NCBI GenBank assembly: GCA_023213395.1
Contig: CM041465.1
Coordinates: 62,751,741-62,815,740 of the forward strand
Length of the DNA stretch: 64,000 bases
Direction of reading: 5' to 3'
DNA from: Cycas panzhihuaensis
Taxonomy: Eukaryota; Cycadophyta
The position numbers and the translations under genes were made by a program. The notes beneath the pieces are model-generated. The model saw only the letters and a list, made by a program, of their open reading frames with translations, was not told the DNA's origin and made no database searches. How positions within the stretch are numbered: position 1 is the first letter of the stretch; each line of letters begins with the position of its first letter. Shown in pieces: positions 11,820-23,612 of the stretch.

Positions 11820-12600
11820 CAAATGCTTGAGGCTACTCCCTTATATGCCCTTACTTGGTCTCGTGTTGCTAAAGAGGAAGTTGGTGCCTCTTCGTCTGCC
11901 TCACACTCTGATCCTCTTCCAGAAAAACCCCCTCCAAAAGTGTTACTTTTTCCCAAGGCCATTCCTGTACGTCCTGGTCATTACGATTTTTGAAGGGCAC
12001 TTACCCAACCTACTACAAAAGGTAAGCCCTTCTCTATCGTTAATGAGCTCCATACTGTCGCTGCGGGAATGTCCTTAATGGATGTTTTAAGGAGTTGCCC
12101 TGAATAATGGACTCTTCTTTTGGAAGCTTTAGGATAAAATGATGTGCCCATTCACACTTTAGGCATTACCCAAATCCATGAGCTTGTCATTTCTTTTGAC
12201 CCTAAAGACCTCCGCTCTGCATGTGAAAGGGAACGGCAATGGAACTTCCTATTCACCATCACCATTGACACACCTGACTATACCCTACGAAGGACTGTTA
12301 TTGATAATGGTTCTTTTTTGAATTCCATGTCCTTGCGCATTATGCAAGAGCTTGGTATTTCCACCTTGGAACCTATTCCATGGCGATGCCAAGGCTATGA
12401 CGGTAGTGAAAAGATCCCATTGATATCTGTCTTGATCCTGCTCACTCTTGAGGACAAGACTACCCTCGCTGACATTATAGTCCTTGATGTTGACGTCGAC
12501 TATAATCTTCTCTTAGGTCAGCCATGGATTGATCAGATGGAAGCCATGTGTTCGACCCACTGGGGGTAGCTTAAGTTCATCTATGATGGACGGATGAGGG
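11820..12600 (+). pseudogene. Retropepsin-like protease of H
   Basis: The protease domain is in the same frame as gag. The active-site aspartate is in VIDNGS at 12297-12314 (Asp codon at 12303), where most families have D-(S/T/G)-G. The C-terminal landmark DYNLLLGQPWIDQMEAMC follows near 12500. The segment from 12144 to 12569 is open (141 codons); a stop closes it at the end of the domain. The same D-N-G-S-S version is found in E, so the Asn is a family trait and not damage. Confidence 0.8.
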
Positions 12601-13480
12601 TTGTGTCCCACGAGCATCCACCTGTTAAACAAACTCGCCCTGTCAATCAAGCGAGCCAAGGCCCTTCTGCTCCCACCTTGGCTTGCTCCATTAGCATACC
12701 CGATCCATCCCACATTAAAGAAGATCCCATATATTCTTCCCCTAGTCTTACGCACTTCACTCCTATTGGTGTTGGGAGCTATGGGTACCTTATCTCGTTT
12801 AGCGACGATGAGTCCCGTGATGAGGATGAGGACTTTCTTTACCTTGTTTCTTTCCTCTGCATTAGTAGGATACATCCTCCTTGTTCTAGGCCCCAACTTG
12901 GAACTCTTCCTATTCATGAGACTAGTCATCCTTTTGTGACACATATCTTTGCACGCTCTGACCCACTGGTCACTAGTTCTTCTTCCCCATCACCCCTCGC
13001 AGGTGATGGCTTCGAGGAACTTCCTTTCACTCCTTTCGAGGAGCCCCTTCTTGACTCTCCCTTAGAGTCTGTTGAGGATGTTGGACAACCTGATAACCAC
13101 CATGGTCCTGTTACTCCTACTTCCTCCAGCACTACATCTATTCAAAGTAAGGTCATCCATGGGGTAGATTACTTCGAAGATGATGAAGCTTCGCTTGAGC
13201 ACTAAGCGGGCTCTATGCCCAACTTTCCTTCTGGTTACCATAGGCTTGGCCACCAGAAGATTTTGGTGATTGGGTCCACACTCGTTAACCCAATTCCATC
13301 CCCTATTCCATCTCTTCCTTTTGACCTTGCCCCTCTTTATTTTGATGAGGGGAATGCCATGTGCATGGGGGCAACCCAGGACATAGTCCTTGCCCTTGGC
13401 AAGGTCATTAAGGTGGGGGCAGGATGCTCTCCTGATGAAGTAAGGGAGTATTCCTTTCTGTTCCAGGAGTTTTAGAATGT
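12594..13480 (+). pseudogene. Protease-RT linker of H
   Basis: An open 203-codon stretch (12594-13205) and a second one (13215-13475) are in the gag-pol frame. They are rich in Ser/Pro with an acidic patch SFSDDESRDEDEDF and a conserved DGFEELPFTPFEEPLLDSP segment shared with E and E1. No enzymatic domain is recognised. It is probably a spacer between protease and RT. Confidence 0.7.
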
Positions 13481-14200
13481 CTTTGCATGGGATTATTCTA
13501 ATATGAAGGGAATTGACCCCTCCATTGTCACCCACAATCTCACTACCATTCCTGGTACCCATCCCGTGTGCCAGAAGCAGCGTCCTCTCCACCCTAAACT
13601 CTTACATATTGTCAAGATGGAGGTTGAGAAGCTTTTGGATGCTGGACTTATCACTTCTATTGATTACCGTAAATGGATATCCAATATTACTCCTGTTGCT
13701 AAAAAGAATGGGTCTATCCAGATATGCGTTGATTTTTGTGATATCAGCGATGCATGTCCTAAGGATAACTTTTCACTCCCTTTCATCAATCAAATCATTG
13801 ATCGAACTGTCAGATTCGAAGTTATGTCCTTGATGGATGGCTTCTCTGGCTATAATCAAATCTAAATATCTCCTGAACACCGCCACAAGATGACCTTCAC
13901 CACCCCGTGGGGTACCTTTGCCTACAAGGCAATACCCTTCGATCTTAAAAATACAGGTGCTACTTACCAAACAGCGATGCACTTTATCTCCCATGACCTC
14001 ATTGACCACACATTGGAGGTTTTTATGGATGACATGATGGGTCTCTGATGTGTCAGGGCCCATCATCCCTCTGACTTATGGGCCATCTTCTCTCGATGCC
14101 ACAAATACCATGTAGGCCTAAATCCACTCAAGTATGTGTTTGTCATTACCTCAAGTAAACTCCTTAAATTTCTTGTGTCAAAACAAAGAATTCAAATTGA
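13481..14200 (+). pseudogene. Reverse transcriptase of H
   Basis: A clear gypsy RT in the gag-pol frame. Landmarks in order are HNLTTIPGTHP, VEKLLDAGLI, FCDISDACPKDNFSLPF, FEVMSLMDGFSGYNQI, TTPWGTFAYK and the catalytic EVFMDDMMGL, with the two Asp codons at 14028-14033. The family uses F-M-D-D. An in-frame TAA lies at 13863 after YNQI and a TGA follows MMGL. The RT would copy element RNA into cDNA, but this copy is dead. Confidence 0.93.
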
Positions 14201-14960
14201 CCCTGATAAGGTTAAGGCAATCCTTGATATGCCACCTCCTAGGACCCAACGACAGATCAAGTCATTCCTAGGTAGGCTTAGTTTCCTCAGGCACTTCCTG
14301 GTAGACTTCACCATAAGCGCTAAACCCTTAACCAACCTATTAAAGAAGGGAGCCCCATTTGTTTGGTCTGATAAGGCCCAACAAGCCTTTAAAAGACTTA
14401 AGGAAGCCCTTTCTTCTACTCCTATGTCGTCACCCTCTTACTTTGATAGGCCCTTCATTCTTTATACCTCGGCGACTGATGAGTCCCTGGGCGCTATGTC
14501 GGCTCAGGAGGATGACTCAGGAGTCGAGAGAGCTATTTACTTTATCATCCACACCCTTCTGGCTGTCGAACTTAATTACTCTCCTGCCGAGAAGGAATGC
14601 CTCTCCTTGGTCCGTGCGACCAAGAAGTTTAGACATTACTTGCTTGGTAATACCACCAAGGTGATCGTCCAGTCTGATCCCTTGCGATATCTACTTACTC
14701 ATTCAGACCTGACGGGTAGGGCTAGTCATTGGGTCATCCTGCTTCAAGAGTTCGATTTTCATATCGTCAACCAGAAATTGAAGAAGAGGATGGTAGTGGC
14801 TGATCAACTTGCAGACGCCCCTATCCCTAACTCACTCGATGCCCCCGTTGATGATTCCCTTCCTAATGAGTCCATCTTGACTATTCAGGACCTCCCTCCC
14901 CATCCACTCATTGACAATGAGTGGTATGGTGATATTGTGCGGTATCTCACACAGCAACAA
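14201..14960 (+). pseudogene. Gypsy-type RNase H of H
   Basis: Part of an open 293-codon stretch (14136-15017). It starts with the RT connection (MPPPRTQRQIKSFLGRLSF) and continues with the RNase H fold: FILYTSATDESLGAM, NYSPAEKECLSLV and VIVQSDPLRYLL, then QEFDFHIV and ADQLADAP. This is the normal gypsy RNase H. A second, unrelated-looking RNase H is encoded far downstream at 36675. Integrase follows directly, with no second RNase H between them. Confidence 0.85.
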
Positions 14961-16166
14961 TACTACCCTGAAATTAGTAGTAAGGTTAGATCTCATATCC
15001 AGACTTCTACTAGATAATACTTCCTCATGGACGAAGTATTATACAAGAGGTCTTTCGATGGGATTATCCTCAACTGCATCACCATCGACGAAGCTGACCA
15101 AATACTCCACAGATACCACCATGGTATTTAAGGGGGCCACTTTGGGGGCTAATCCATGGCCCAAAGGATCCTCTGCATGGGTTACTATTGGTCATCTCTC
15201 TTTAAGGACACCCATGCTTTTACCCTGAGGTGTCGGCGATGTCAAGAACATGCTAACATCTCCCATGTGCCTTTTGAGGCCCTTCATCGTATCGTATCTC
15301 CATGGCCTTTCACTCAGTGGGGTCTAGACCTCATTAGGGCTATCTCCCTATCTTTCTCGTCACAACATAAGTTTATCTTGACTACCACGGAATACTTTAC
15401 TAAATGGGTGAAGGCCATCCCTCTGGTTACTACCCCTGGTAAGATAATAGCTACCTTCATTTACCAGTACATCATTTGTCATTTTGGGATTCCTGACATC
15501 CTGATTACTGACAACGAAACCCCCTTTTGCAATAAGGAGATGGATGAGCTTTATGAGAAATTTAAAATCTCTCACAAAACTTCCTCTCCTTACTACCCCC
15601 AAGTAAATGGTCAAATAGAGTCATTCAATAAGACTCTGGTTAACATCTTAAAGAAAACTGTCACTCAGTCTCAAAGAGACTGGGACCTTCATCTCCCTTC
15701 CACTTTATGGGCTTACCTCACCTCCATCCGCTCCACCATGGGAATGACCCCATTCTCCTTGGTCTACGGTACCGAGGCGGTACTCCCATTAGAAGTGGAG
15801 ATTCCTTCCTTGTGTGTTTCTCTTCGAGGTCTCATCAATAAGGAGTTGATCCATCAGGCTCGCCTCCTAGACCTTGAGGCTTTGGATGAGAGATGTTTAG
15901 CTACCTACCAGGCTAACCTAGCATCCAAAGCCTGCTCACAAAGGACCTATGATAAACATCTTTGTTCTTGTCCTTTATTTCCTATGGACCACGTCCTCAA
16001 ATTGGAGTATCTTCATGACCGCTTAGCCAAATTTAAGCCCAAATGGGTTGGACCGTTCGTTGTTATCGAGAGCCTCGGTAATGGCGCTTATAGGATCACC
16101 ACCTTGGAGGGTCTTGAATTTGAGAAAGTTGTTAATGGGAAATTCCTTAAGAAGTTTTACTTATGA
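14961..16166 (+). pseudogene. Integrase of H
   Basis: Retroviral-type integrase at the end of the gag-pol frame, with the terminal stop TGA at 16164-16166. The N-terminal HHCC zinc finger spans about 15100-15245, ending LRCRRCQ, and has an in-frame TAA in its middle (HHGI*GGH). From 15156 the frame is open for 336 codons. The D,D-35-E triad is intact: Asp in WGLDLIRA (15327), Asp in ILITDNETPF (15510) and Glu in GQIESFNK (15618). The C-terminal YGTEAVLPLEVEIPSL motif is typical of plant gypsy elements. The whole frame from 9579 to 16166 is 2,196 codons with no net frameshift. Confidence 0.93.
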
Positions 16167-16706
16167 CCTTGTTGTCACCTCAGCCATGCTTCGAAATGAG
16201 CCTAAACTACCATCTTAAGTTTGTTCCCATTCTTCCCAGCCACGGGTGGAATGATGACTTACGATGCCCTTTACCGTTTCCTTTTAGTTCCTCCTACGGA
16301 ACCCTCATTCCCATTTTCCTTGAGACCCTATCCTCCTATTTGGGCATCCCCCAGATAGGACGATGCTCTGGAGTATCGTCACTCCCCTCTTGCTTAGTAT
16401 TTCCTTTGCATATTCCATAATGTTTCCATCTGGATATGTGTGTCGCCCTATTTCCTAACCCCACATATGTTTATCACCTCTACTCATGGTGGTCGTGCGT
16501 GCTCCTGTTAGGTATATGGCCCTACATGAAAGGAAATGTGTTCCATCTAAACAAATATCATAACACAAAGCTCATACAATAATCAGCTCAAAATGCAACT
16601 ATACATACCCTCGTACATCCGTACACCCATACACACATAAACATATAAAAAAAACATATGTATCATCCATCACATAAAATATACACATCATCATATGCTA
16701 AAATGG
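16167..16706 (+). other. Post-pol spacer of H
   Basis: No gene is seen. The stretch runs from the integrase stop into a CAT/ACA-rich low-complexity part (about 16540-16690). E (26312-26910) and units A and B have comparable spacers ending in AAATGGGGTAC. Here that point is where element E is inserted. Confidence 0.7.
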
Positions 16707-16711
16707 GGTAC
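16707..16711 (+). repeat. Target-site duplication GGTAC, left side of E
   Basis: GGTAC directly precedes the E 5' LTR start and recurs at 33346-33350 directly after the E 3' LTR end. Five bases is the normal duplication size for gypsy integrases. Confidence 0.85.
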
Positions 16712-17157
16712 TATTTCCCAGCTAGTGGGAATGGATACGAAGAGGTCGACTCAGGTAAGTACAAGTATGTTTCTCACTTTACTTTTGCTTCTTGTGAGGA
16801 GTACTTGCTTGCATGCTACATGGTTTTCGTAGATGGTTTGCACCATCTACACCTCTTTAGCCTATGACGACTATAGCGGGGGCACACTTTTAGCAAGTGT
16901 GGCACCCTGGTGGCTACGTCACCTCCCGCAATCTTCCCTACTCCCCTTAAGGCTTATTCAACTTATGTGGTGTTTATTTGTTATGTTGTTTTATCACCAC
17001 TTAGTCTCCTTGTTGTGTCCTTGAGCTCCTTGATTGCTTTTTGTGGTTCTTGGTCCTTTGTTTTCCCCTGGGTATGTGGGTCTGCCCCCCTGCCAACCTC
17101 CTAGTGCCCTGGCCTGCTGCCCTGGCTGGCTATTTGGGCCAGTTTGGCCCTTTGGCC

Positions 17158-17226
17158 CTGCACCGCGGTAGAGTTCGCAGTACTGTGGTATTTATCGTGG
17201 TACTGTGATATGTACCGTGGTGTGAC
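17158..17226 (+). repeat. Cluster of GTACCGCGGTA-like palindromes in LTR
   Basis: Four to five imperfect copies of a palindromic core close to GGTACCGCGGTA lie within 70 bases, about 130 bases before the TATA-like box. The corresponding places in the E 3' LTR (31031-31099) and H 3' LTR (38022-38090) have the same arrangement. This may be a binding-site array; the function is unknown. Confidence 0.55.
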
Positions 17227-17351
17227 TATTATAAACTATTTTTTTAAACCCGCCCTGTCAATTCTCGTATTTATTACAGAATTTCCACGTGTCCTTCGAC
17301 CCACCTCAGCACCAGTTAAGTCCTAATCACTCGATTAGGGTTGGGGCTAAG

Positions 17352-17359
17352 TATTTAAT
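17352..17359 (+). promoter_or_regulatory. Candidate LTR TATA box
   Basis: TATTTAAT sits after TTAGGGTTGGGGCTAAG. The E 3' LTR has TATTTAAG at 31227 in the same context and the H 3' LTR has TATAAGTATTAAAA at 38211. CT-rich sequence follows, as is usual for a plant transcription start. It would drive element RNA. Confidence 0.5.
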
Positions 17360-19480
17360 CTCTTCTTAAGTCATTTTTTAGGCTCTCTTTCGAAGGAACA
17401 CTAAGGAAATTCGTCATTCTCTCTACTCTACTCTTCTGCTCTACTGTACTCTCAAGACCTGCAACTGCTCCTTTGTGACCAACCCTCCTTAGGCCTCACT
17501 GTGACATCCTCACATCCTATTGCATGCCCTGAAGGGGGCATTCTTGAGGAGTTTTCAGGGTCTTTTTGCCCAGGCAAGCACTAAGTTGTTTCAGTTGTTT
17601 TAGAAGTGGGATTTCTCTCAGTCACCTCAGCATGGGCCCTATACCTACTACATCTCATCCTTCTTCATAGGTCTTCAACATCTTCTTAGTAGGCTCTTGC
17701 AGAGGCAAACACCTCCTCACTTTCCTTGAGGTATTTGTTAATTTGAGCTCTCTTCTTGCTCAGTTCAGGCCCAGCTTTGTGCATGCTTATTGCTAGTTTC
17801 TTTTTTTTAGTTTCTAGAGTTTGTCTCTTGATTTGCTGTAGCTATTTCTCTACTGTTTGAGGCTCCTCTCCTGCGTTTCATGACCAAGACAGTAGCACAA
17901 GAGGATTTCACAGAGTTTGGGACAGAGCTGGGTGGATTATGTACCACCCTTACTCTCCTAAGACGCTTCCACCGTCCAAACCCTCCTCTTTTGCCCTGGT
18001 GATGTCCCTAGAGTGGGCAAGGGATTAGGAGATCATTTCTAGCTACTGAAACTAGCGTTTACACCTATTGCAACAGTGGTTTGTAGGCTTGTTTCTCCCA
18101 TCCGGGCAACGCATAAGCTCTAGAGGCTCCTTCTAGCTCAACTCCTCTCTCAATGGTCCAGTTTGCTCCCTATAGCACTCCGGTCTATTGTGGACTTCCT
18201 TAAGCTCCCTTTGTACTTTTCTTAACCCTGTTTACAGCCAGTTTTTGTAGCCATACTCTCGCAGCCCCGTGGCTCCTTGAAGGAGAGTAGGGTTGCCCTT
18301 TGCGGGAAGTGGGTCACTTTGAGGCTCACCTATTTACATACCTTTCATTTGGGTATTTTCATACCATAGTCTATCACTGTAAAATTGTGATTGGTGAGTA
18401 CTTACGTGTATGTATAGAGATCTAGCTTTCGGCATATGCATATATATGTTTTGGTGCTCTTCCTCATATTGTTAGCCTCCTTTCTCCAAAAGGGAATCTT
18501 TGTGTTCACTTGCAAGTAAAAGAAGAATGCGAGGAACTTCTCCTCCCTTCTTTCTCCTAGGTAAGTGAATCCATTTGCATTTTGTCGTAGCATTTTATTT
18601 TCACTATCACTTTCCTTTCCATTTCTAGCATTTTATTATTACTTTCCGGGGAAGGTAAGGAAGCCCCACGCTCTAGCCCACCATGACTTTTCGCTACTTA
18701 TTTCGTGGAATGACTTGGAGCGTCTAGGGGGAGCATTGCCACCTCAACCACGCCTTTATCTTGAGTATGTGACCTTACTTTGCTTCACTTTTTCCATTTT
18801 GGAAAGGTTGCATGGTAGTAATTTAGAGAACATAAAGGAAAAAAGGAAATAAACCTCGTTTATTTGCATGTTGTATATTGCACTTTACATACCATACCTG
18901 TTTAGGAAAAGGACTCCCAGGAATTTTCCTTTAGTCTTTTCCCTTAGCTCGTAAACCTCATCCTCACCTCCTTGGCTTGTTCTGTTTGATTCAGTTTGCT
19001 TGCACATACCCTAGCACTCTCGCTTCCTTTGGTTGTACCCTTAAGGAGGGATTTTGGGGAGATCAATCGCTCCCATCCCCTTCCTCTTTCCTCGGTTCTA
19101 TTTGCCTAGTCAAATAACTGAGGAGTTCTTAGCCGTGCCATAGGCTATTCGCCTACCTCGCTTTCGGTCGTTTCCCTCTGCCATAGGGGAACCTTCGGGG
19201 ATTCTCTTCCTCCCCTTCTAGCCATCCAAGGGTGGGAGGACTTTCCTCCGAAGCCTATCCAGGCTACCTTTCTGCCTTCCCTCTTCCTAGTTGAAGTAGG
19301 GGAACCACCCTTAGGTAGTTGGGTATCATCCGCAAGTCTCGAACTCACGCTCTGGTGCACGGGGCACCCTGCGTGGTACTCACCTTACTCATAGGATTTT
19401 ATCCATACCCTCGATACCATTATTGATCATCATCGATATTCCTACTTAGCTAGGTGGTTATCTTGTAGATGTGCATCCAC

Positions 19481-19501
19481 TAGCAACCATACTAGGGACT
19501 T
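19481..19501 (+). other. Primer binding site of E
   Basis: TAGCAACCATACTAGGGACT follows the LTR end CATCCA plus one base. Compared with E1 (TGGCGACC) it carries G-to-A changes consistent with decay. Confidence 0.6.
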
Positions 19502-19739
19502 GCAAGTAAGGGAGCTAGTCTTCATCCCTTCCTGTTGGTATTGCTACCTTCTAGTGGTTCCTTTCACTTTATCTCCTTTGTTGGGTAGCCCCCAACGCGT
19601 ACTCCTTGCGGCTCTTTCTTTCTTCTTAAGCGTTGGTAAGCTTTATATGCGACACTTCTCTCATTACTTACGTGGTTTGCCTCCATTGTTTGAAGATCCC
19701 GGGTATCATCCTCTTTCATCGTTAGATTCTGATTCAACC

Positions 19740-21930
19740 ATGGAAGGATATCCTTTCGACTGGGCCTATCACGCCTTTTCCTCACGAACTCACGAGTTCC
19801 CTACATCTATTCTAGGATCCACCCAAGAAGGTGATGATCCTATCTACTACCCGGGTGACCAACATCATCCCCTTGACATCCATCCTTCTACCCATATGGT
19901 AGAAGACCCGTCTTCTCTTAAGGTTCACCATTTAATTGGTGATTCTTATAAGGAGCACCCTAAGGGGTCTACATCATTCGAGGTCCCATCCACCTCTTAT
20001 GGTCACGTAGATACCCCTCCCGCTGATGTGGTTGAAGCTATTAGTAAGTGTTTTCGAGCGGCTTGTCTTCAATTATGTCCTAGGTGGTTTGAAGACGTTT
20101 TGTGTGGTGCAACATCTTCTTCATCCACTCCTTTACCACCTTCTTCATTCACACCTGCTTCTCCTACTATGAGTAACCCTTTCGTTCTTGTGCATTCGTC
20201 ACATTCCATTCCTACACAAACCTTGGCGATGAATGTTGCGCCTTATATCCCTCGTTGTGGTCCTGGTTCTTTAGGACCCTCTCATGGTATGTCTTTCCCT
20301 TAGTTGGGGGTTAGCATACCCTTTCCTAGTCAAGCTAATGTGCCATCCCCTAATGTGGTGCATGCATTCCCTAGTAGGCCTATAGGTCCTACTAGCTCTT
20401 TAGTCGCTAGTCATGTGGGACCCGCTCCCATATATCCCTAGAACCAACCTAGTGGTTCTTCTCTTTACATACCCCTAGGTTATATCTCTCAACCTTGGGG
20501 GCAGGGTAAAGTGAGCAACATTCCAGCTTATGGTATGGATCCGCTACATCCATATGGGGTTGCACCACCTACGGGTGGCTCATATAGACAAAACCTAGTC
20601 CCACACCCCTCTTTTCCACCATCCGATGTAACCTCTTACGCAGTGCCTTTGCAAGGGAACCTAGCTTCCTTTCAAGGTGCCTATCCTCAAGCCCCTTTTC
20701 AACAAGGGGCACTTCCCCAAGGAGGGATAGGTTTACCACCCCCATCTGTTCCTTGCTCATTACTATTTGTCGATCCTATGGTCCATGCAAGGGCACATCT
20801 CTTTATGGACTATCGATCAACGCCATTGTCTGTTAAGGCACTAAGGACTAACTTACTGCCTCATCCTCCCGAAGTTCCTAAATTCGATGGAACTTCCTCG
20901 CAGGACCCAATAGAGCACGTCCATAGTTTTTCTATGGCATGTATTGATTACTGGGCCTATGACCACATCTTGATGAAATTATTCCCTTGATCTTTATAAG
21001 GCGATGCCCTTAAGTGGTTTTATCACCTTCCCGCTCATCCCATTTTCTCGTTCCAACAACTTCTGGATGAGTTCATCAATTATTTTGATATCGCTCGACC
21101 ATTTGAAAGTGGAATGAAATCTCTTCTATCGCTCAAGCAAGGTCACGATGAGATGAATTGTGACTTTGTGTGATGATTCCATGACCTTCTTCATTCCACT
21201 AAGGCCACATTGCCTAAGGAATTGAAGAGGGACCTTTTCGTTAACGTACTTTACCCCGAAGTATATATGGAAGTCCTTAAGATAGGGGCAATTACATGCG
21301 ACTCCATGATTGTAAAGTGCTTAATGCTTGAGGCTATTAAGATCCAGGCTAGACTCAAGAAGCCTCTCAAGCCCTCACAACCACATAAGGTACCACCTCC
21401 AACTAAAGATACTAAATCGTAATAATCTTCTAGGTCTTCTTCTCATCCAACTGAGAAGACCCTAGATCCACTTACATCCGCTATACGTTCATTCGAACGT
21501 ATGATGAAGGAACTCAAATTATAAGCTCCTTCATCCCCAACTTCTAACAAACAAATGCGGTAAACTACCTAAGCTTCCCTCCCTAGGAATGGTGCCTAGT
21601 CCTCTTAAGCAAAGAAACCTGATTCCTTACTTAAGAAGAAGTGGTGTTCCATTCATGGGGAGTGCTTCCATAATGACTCATGTTGTAGGGCCCAACATCC
21701 CAAGGATGCCCCTCGATATGACTCCTCCCCTAAACGGGTCTCAAGGCCTAATCTAGACCAACCGATCCATAAGGATCTGTTCCCCAAATATGGGGAACGT
21801 GATTGCAACACTCAACCCAAAAATAACTGAAACCAGGGAAGATCACATAATTCCCGTCCTTCCTGTGATAAAGGGAAGGGTACCTGGGATTCGTCTTCTT
21901 CTTCACGTTCCCCTAACTAATGCACTCCTT
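19740..21930 (+). pseudogene. gag remnant of E
   Basis: The ATG at 19740 has a near-ideal context (ACCATGG) and starts MEGYPFDW, conserved with E1. The frame is open from about 19500, before this ATG, through 20303, so the leader is also open; no conserved upstream ATG is present. The gag core (about 20770-21400) carries DYRSTPLSVKALR, HPPEVPKFDGTSS and YDHILMKLF. The zinc knuckle near 21640 (CSIHGECFHNDSCC) keeps its C-H-H-C ligands, unlike H. Stops such as TAG at 20301, TGA after LFP (about 20988) and TAA at about 21420 break the frame without shifting it. Confidence 0.87.
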
Positions 21931-21959
21931 TACCTTCACAGTCCTGGAATAAAGGAAAG

Positions 21960-22720
21960 AAGGTGATCCAAATGCTTGAGGCTACTCCTCTGTACGCCCT
22001 TACTCAGTCCCAAGCTGCCAAAGAAGCAGCCGGTGCTTCTTCTTCTATTCCTTCTGATCCTCTTCTGGAGAATCGTCCTCCGAAAGTGCCTCTTTTTCCC
22101 AAGGCCATTCCCATACATCCTAGTCATTATGATTTTTGAAGGGCACTTACCCAACCTACTATGAAGGGTAAGCCTTTCTCTATCAATAACGAACTCCATA
22201 CCGTCGCTGCGGGAATGTCCTCGATGGATGTTTTGAGGAGTTGTCCTAAGCAAGGAGCCCTCCTTTTGGAAGGTTTAGGGTCAAATGATATGCCTGTCCA
22301 TACTTTGGGTGTCACCCAAAGCCATGAGCTTGTTATTTCTTTTGATCCTAAAGACCTTCCCCCCATGTGTGAAAGGGAGCGTCAGTGGAACTTCTCATTC
22401 ACCATTACCATTGATACACCTGACTATACCCTGCGAAGGACTATTGTCGATAATGGTTCTTCCATGAAAGTCATACCCTTACGTGTTATGCAAGAGTTTG
22501 GTATTTATGCCTTGGAACCTATTCCATAGCGATGCCAAGGCTACGACGGTAGCGAAAAGACCCCATTGGGATCTGTCTCGATCCTGCTCACTCTCGAGGG
22601 CAGGACTGTCCTCCGTGACATTATAGTCCTTAACATCGATGTCGACTACAACCTTCTCTTGGGTCAACCATAGCTTGACCAGATGAGAGCTATATGTTCG
22701 ACTCACTGGGGTGAACTTAA
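21960..22720 (+). pseudogene. Retropepsin-like protease of E
   Basis: In the gag frame. It is open from 22161 to 22529 with ELHTVAAGMSSMDVLRSC, ISFDPKDLPP and the active-site region IVDNGSSMKV (about 22446-22475). After a stop at 22527 the DYNLLLGQP landmark follows near 22650. The same D-N-G-S-S active-site variant as in H supports it as a lineage feature. Confidence 0.8.
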
Positions 22721-22739
22721 ATTCGTCCATAATGGATGA

Positions 22740-23612
22740 ATGAAGGTTGTCTCCCATGAACGCCCACTTACTAAACAAACTCACCCTATCAACCAAGCAA
22801 GCCAAGGCCCTTCTACTCATGCCTCGGCTTGCTCCATGGGCATACCCGATCTATCTCACATCGAAGAAGATCCTACATCTTCTTCTCATAGTCTTACGTA
22901 CTTTACTCCTATTGGTGTTGGGAGCTACGGGTACCATGTCTCATTTAGTGACGATGAGTCTCAGGATAAGGATGAGGATTATCTTCACCCTGTTTCTTTC
23001 CTCTGCACTAGTAGCATACACCTATCTCGTTCTAGATCCCCACCTAGAACCTCTTTCGTTGGTAAGACTAGTTGCTCCTTTATGTCACATGTCATCGCTC
23101 GTATTGACTTATCCGTCATTAGTCCTTCCTCTTCGTCACCCCCTATAGGTGATGGCTTTGAGGAACTCCCTTTCACTCCTTTCGAGGAGCCCCTTCTAGA
23201 CTCTCCCTTAAAGTTTGTTGAGGATGTTAGATAACCTGACAACCATCACAGTCTTGTTATCCCCACTTCCTCTAGCCCTTTATCTATTCGAAGTAAGGTC
23301 ATCCATGGGGTGGATTACTTCGAAGATGATGAAGCTTTGCTTGAGCACTTAGTGGGCTTTGCACCCAACTTTCCTTCTGGCCACCATAGGCTTGGCCACC
23401 AGAAGATCCTCGTGATTGGATCCACACTCGCAGACCCAATCCCATCCCCTATTCCATCTTCTCTTGTTGACCTTGCCCCTCTCTATTTCGAGGAGGGGAA
23501 TGCCATGTGTATAGGGGTGACCAAGGATATAGTCTTAGCCCCTGGCAAGGTAATTAAGGTCAGGATGGAATGCTTTCTTGATGAGGTAAGGGAGTATTCC
23601 CTTTTGTTCTAG
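22740..23612 (+). pseudogene. Protease-RT linker of E
   Basis: Open stretches of 164 and 100 codons (22740-23234 and 23310-23612) are collinear with the H linker: Ser/Pro-rich, an acidic patch SFSDDESQDKDEDY, and DGFEELPFTPFEEPLLDSP. No enzymatic domain is recognised. Confidence 0.7.

Larger units (their letters stand above)
16712..19479 (+). repeat. 5' LTR of E (2.77 kb)
   Basis: It starts TATTTCCC (mutated TG) with GGGAATGGATAC ten bases on, as in the H and E1 LTRs, and ends GTGCATCCA. It aligns with 30722-33345. The region holds a palindromic repeat cluster (17158-17226), a TATA-like box (17352), a CT-rich stretch after it, and the GTGCACGGGGCACCC stretch near 19350. No coding gene is supported. 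Confidence 0.88.

Noticed and set aside
13062-13592. Minus-strand open frame of 176 codons opposite the linker and RT start
   Set aside because: It lies entirely opposite a well-supported pol frame and has no recognisable features.
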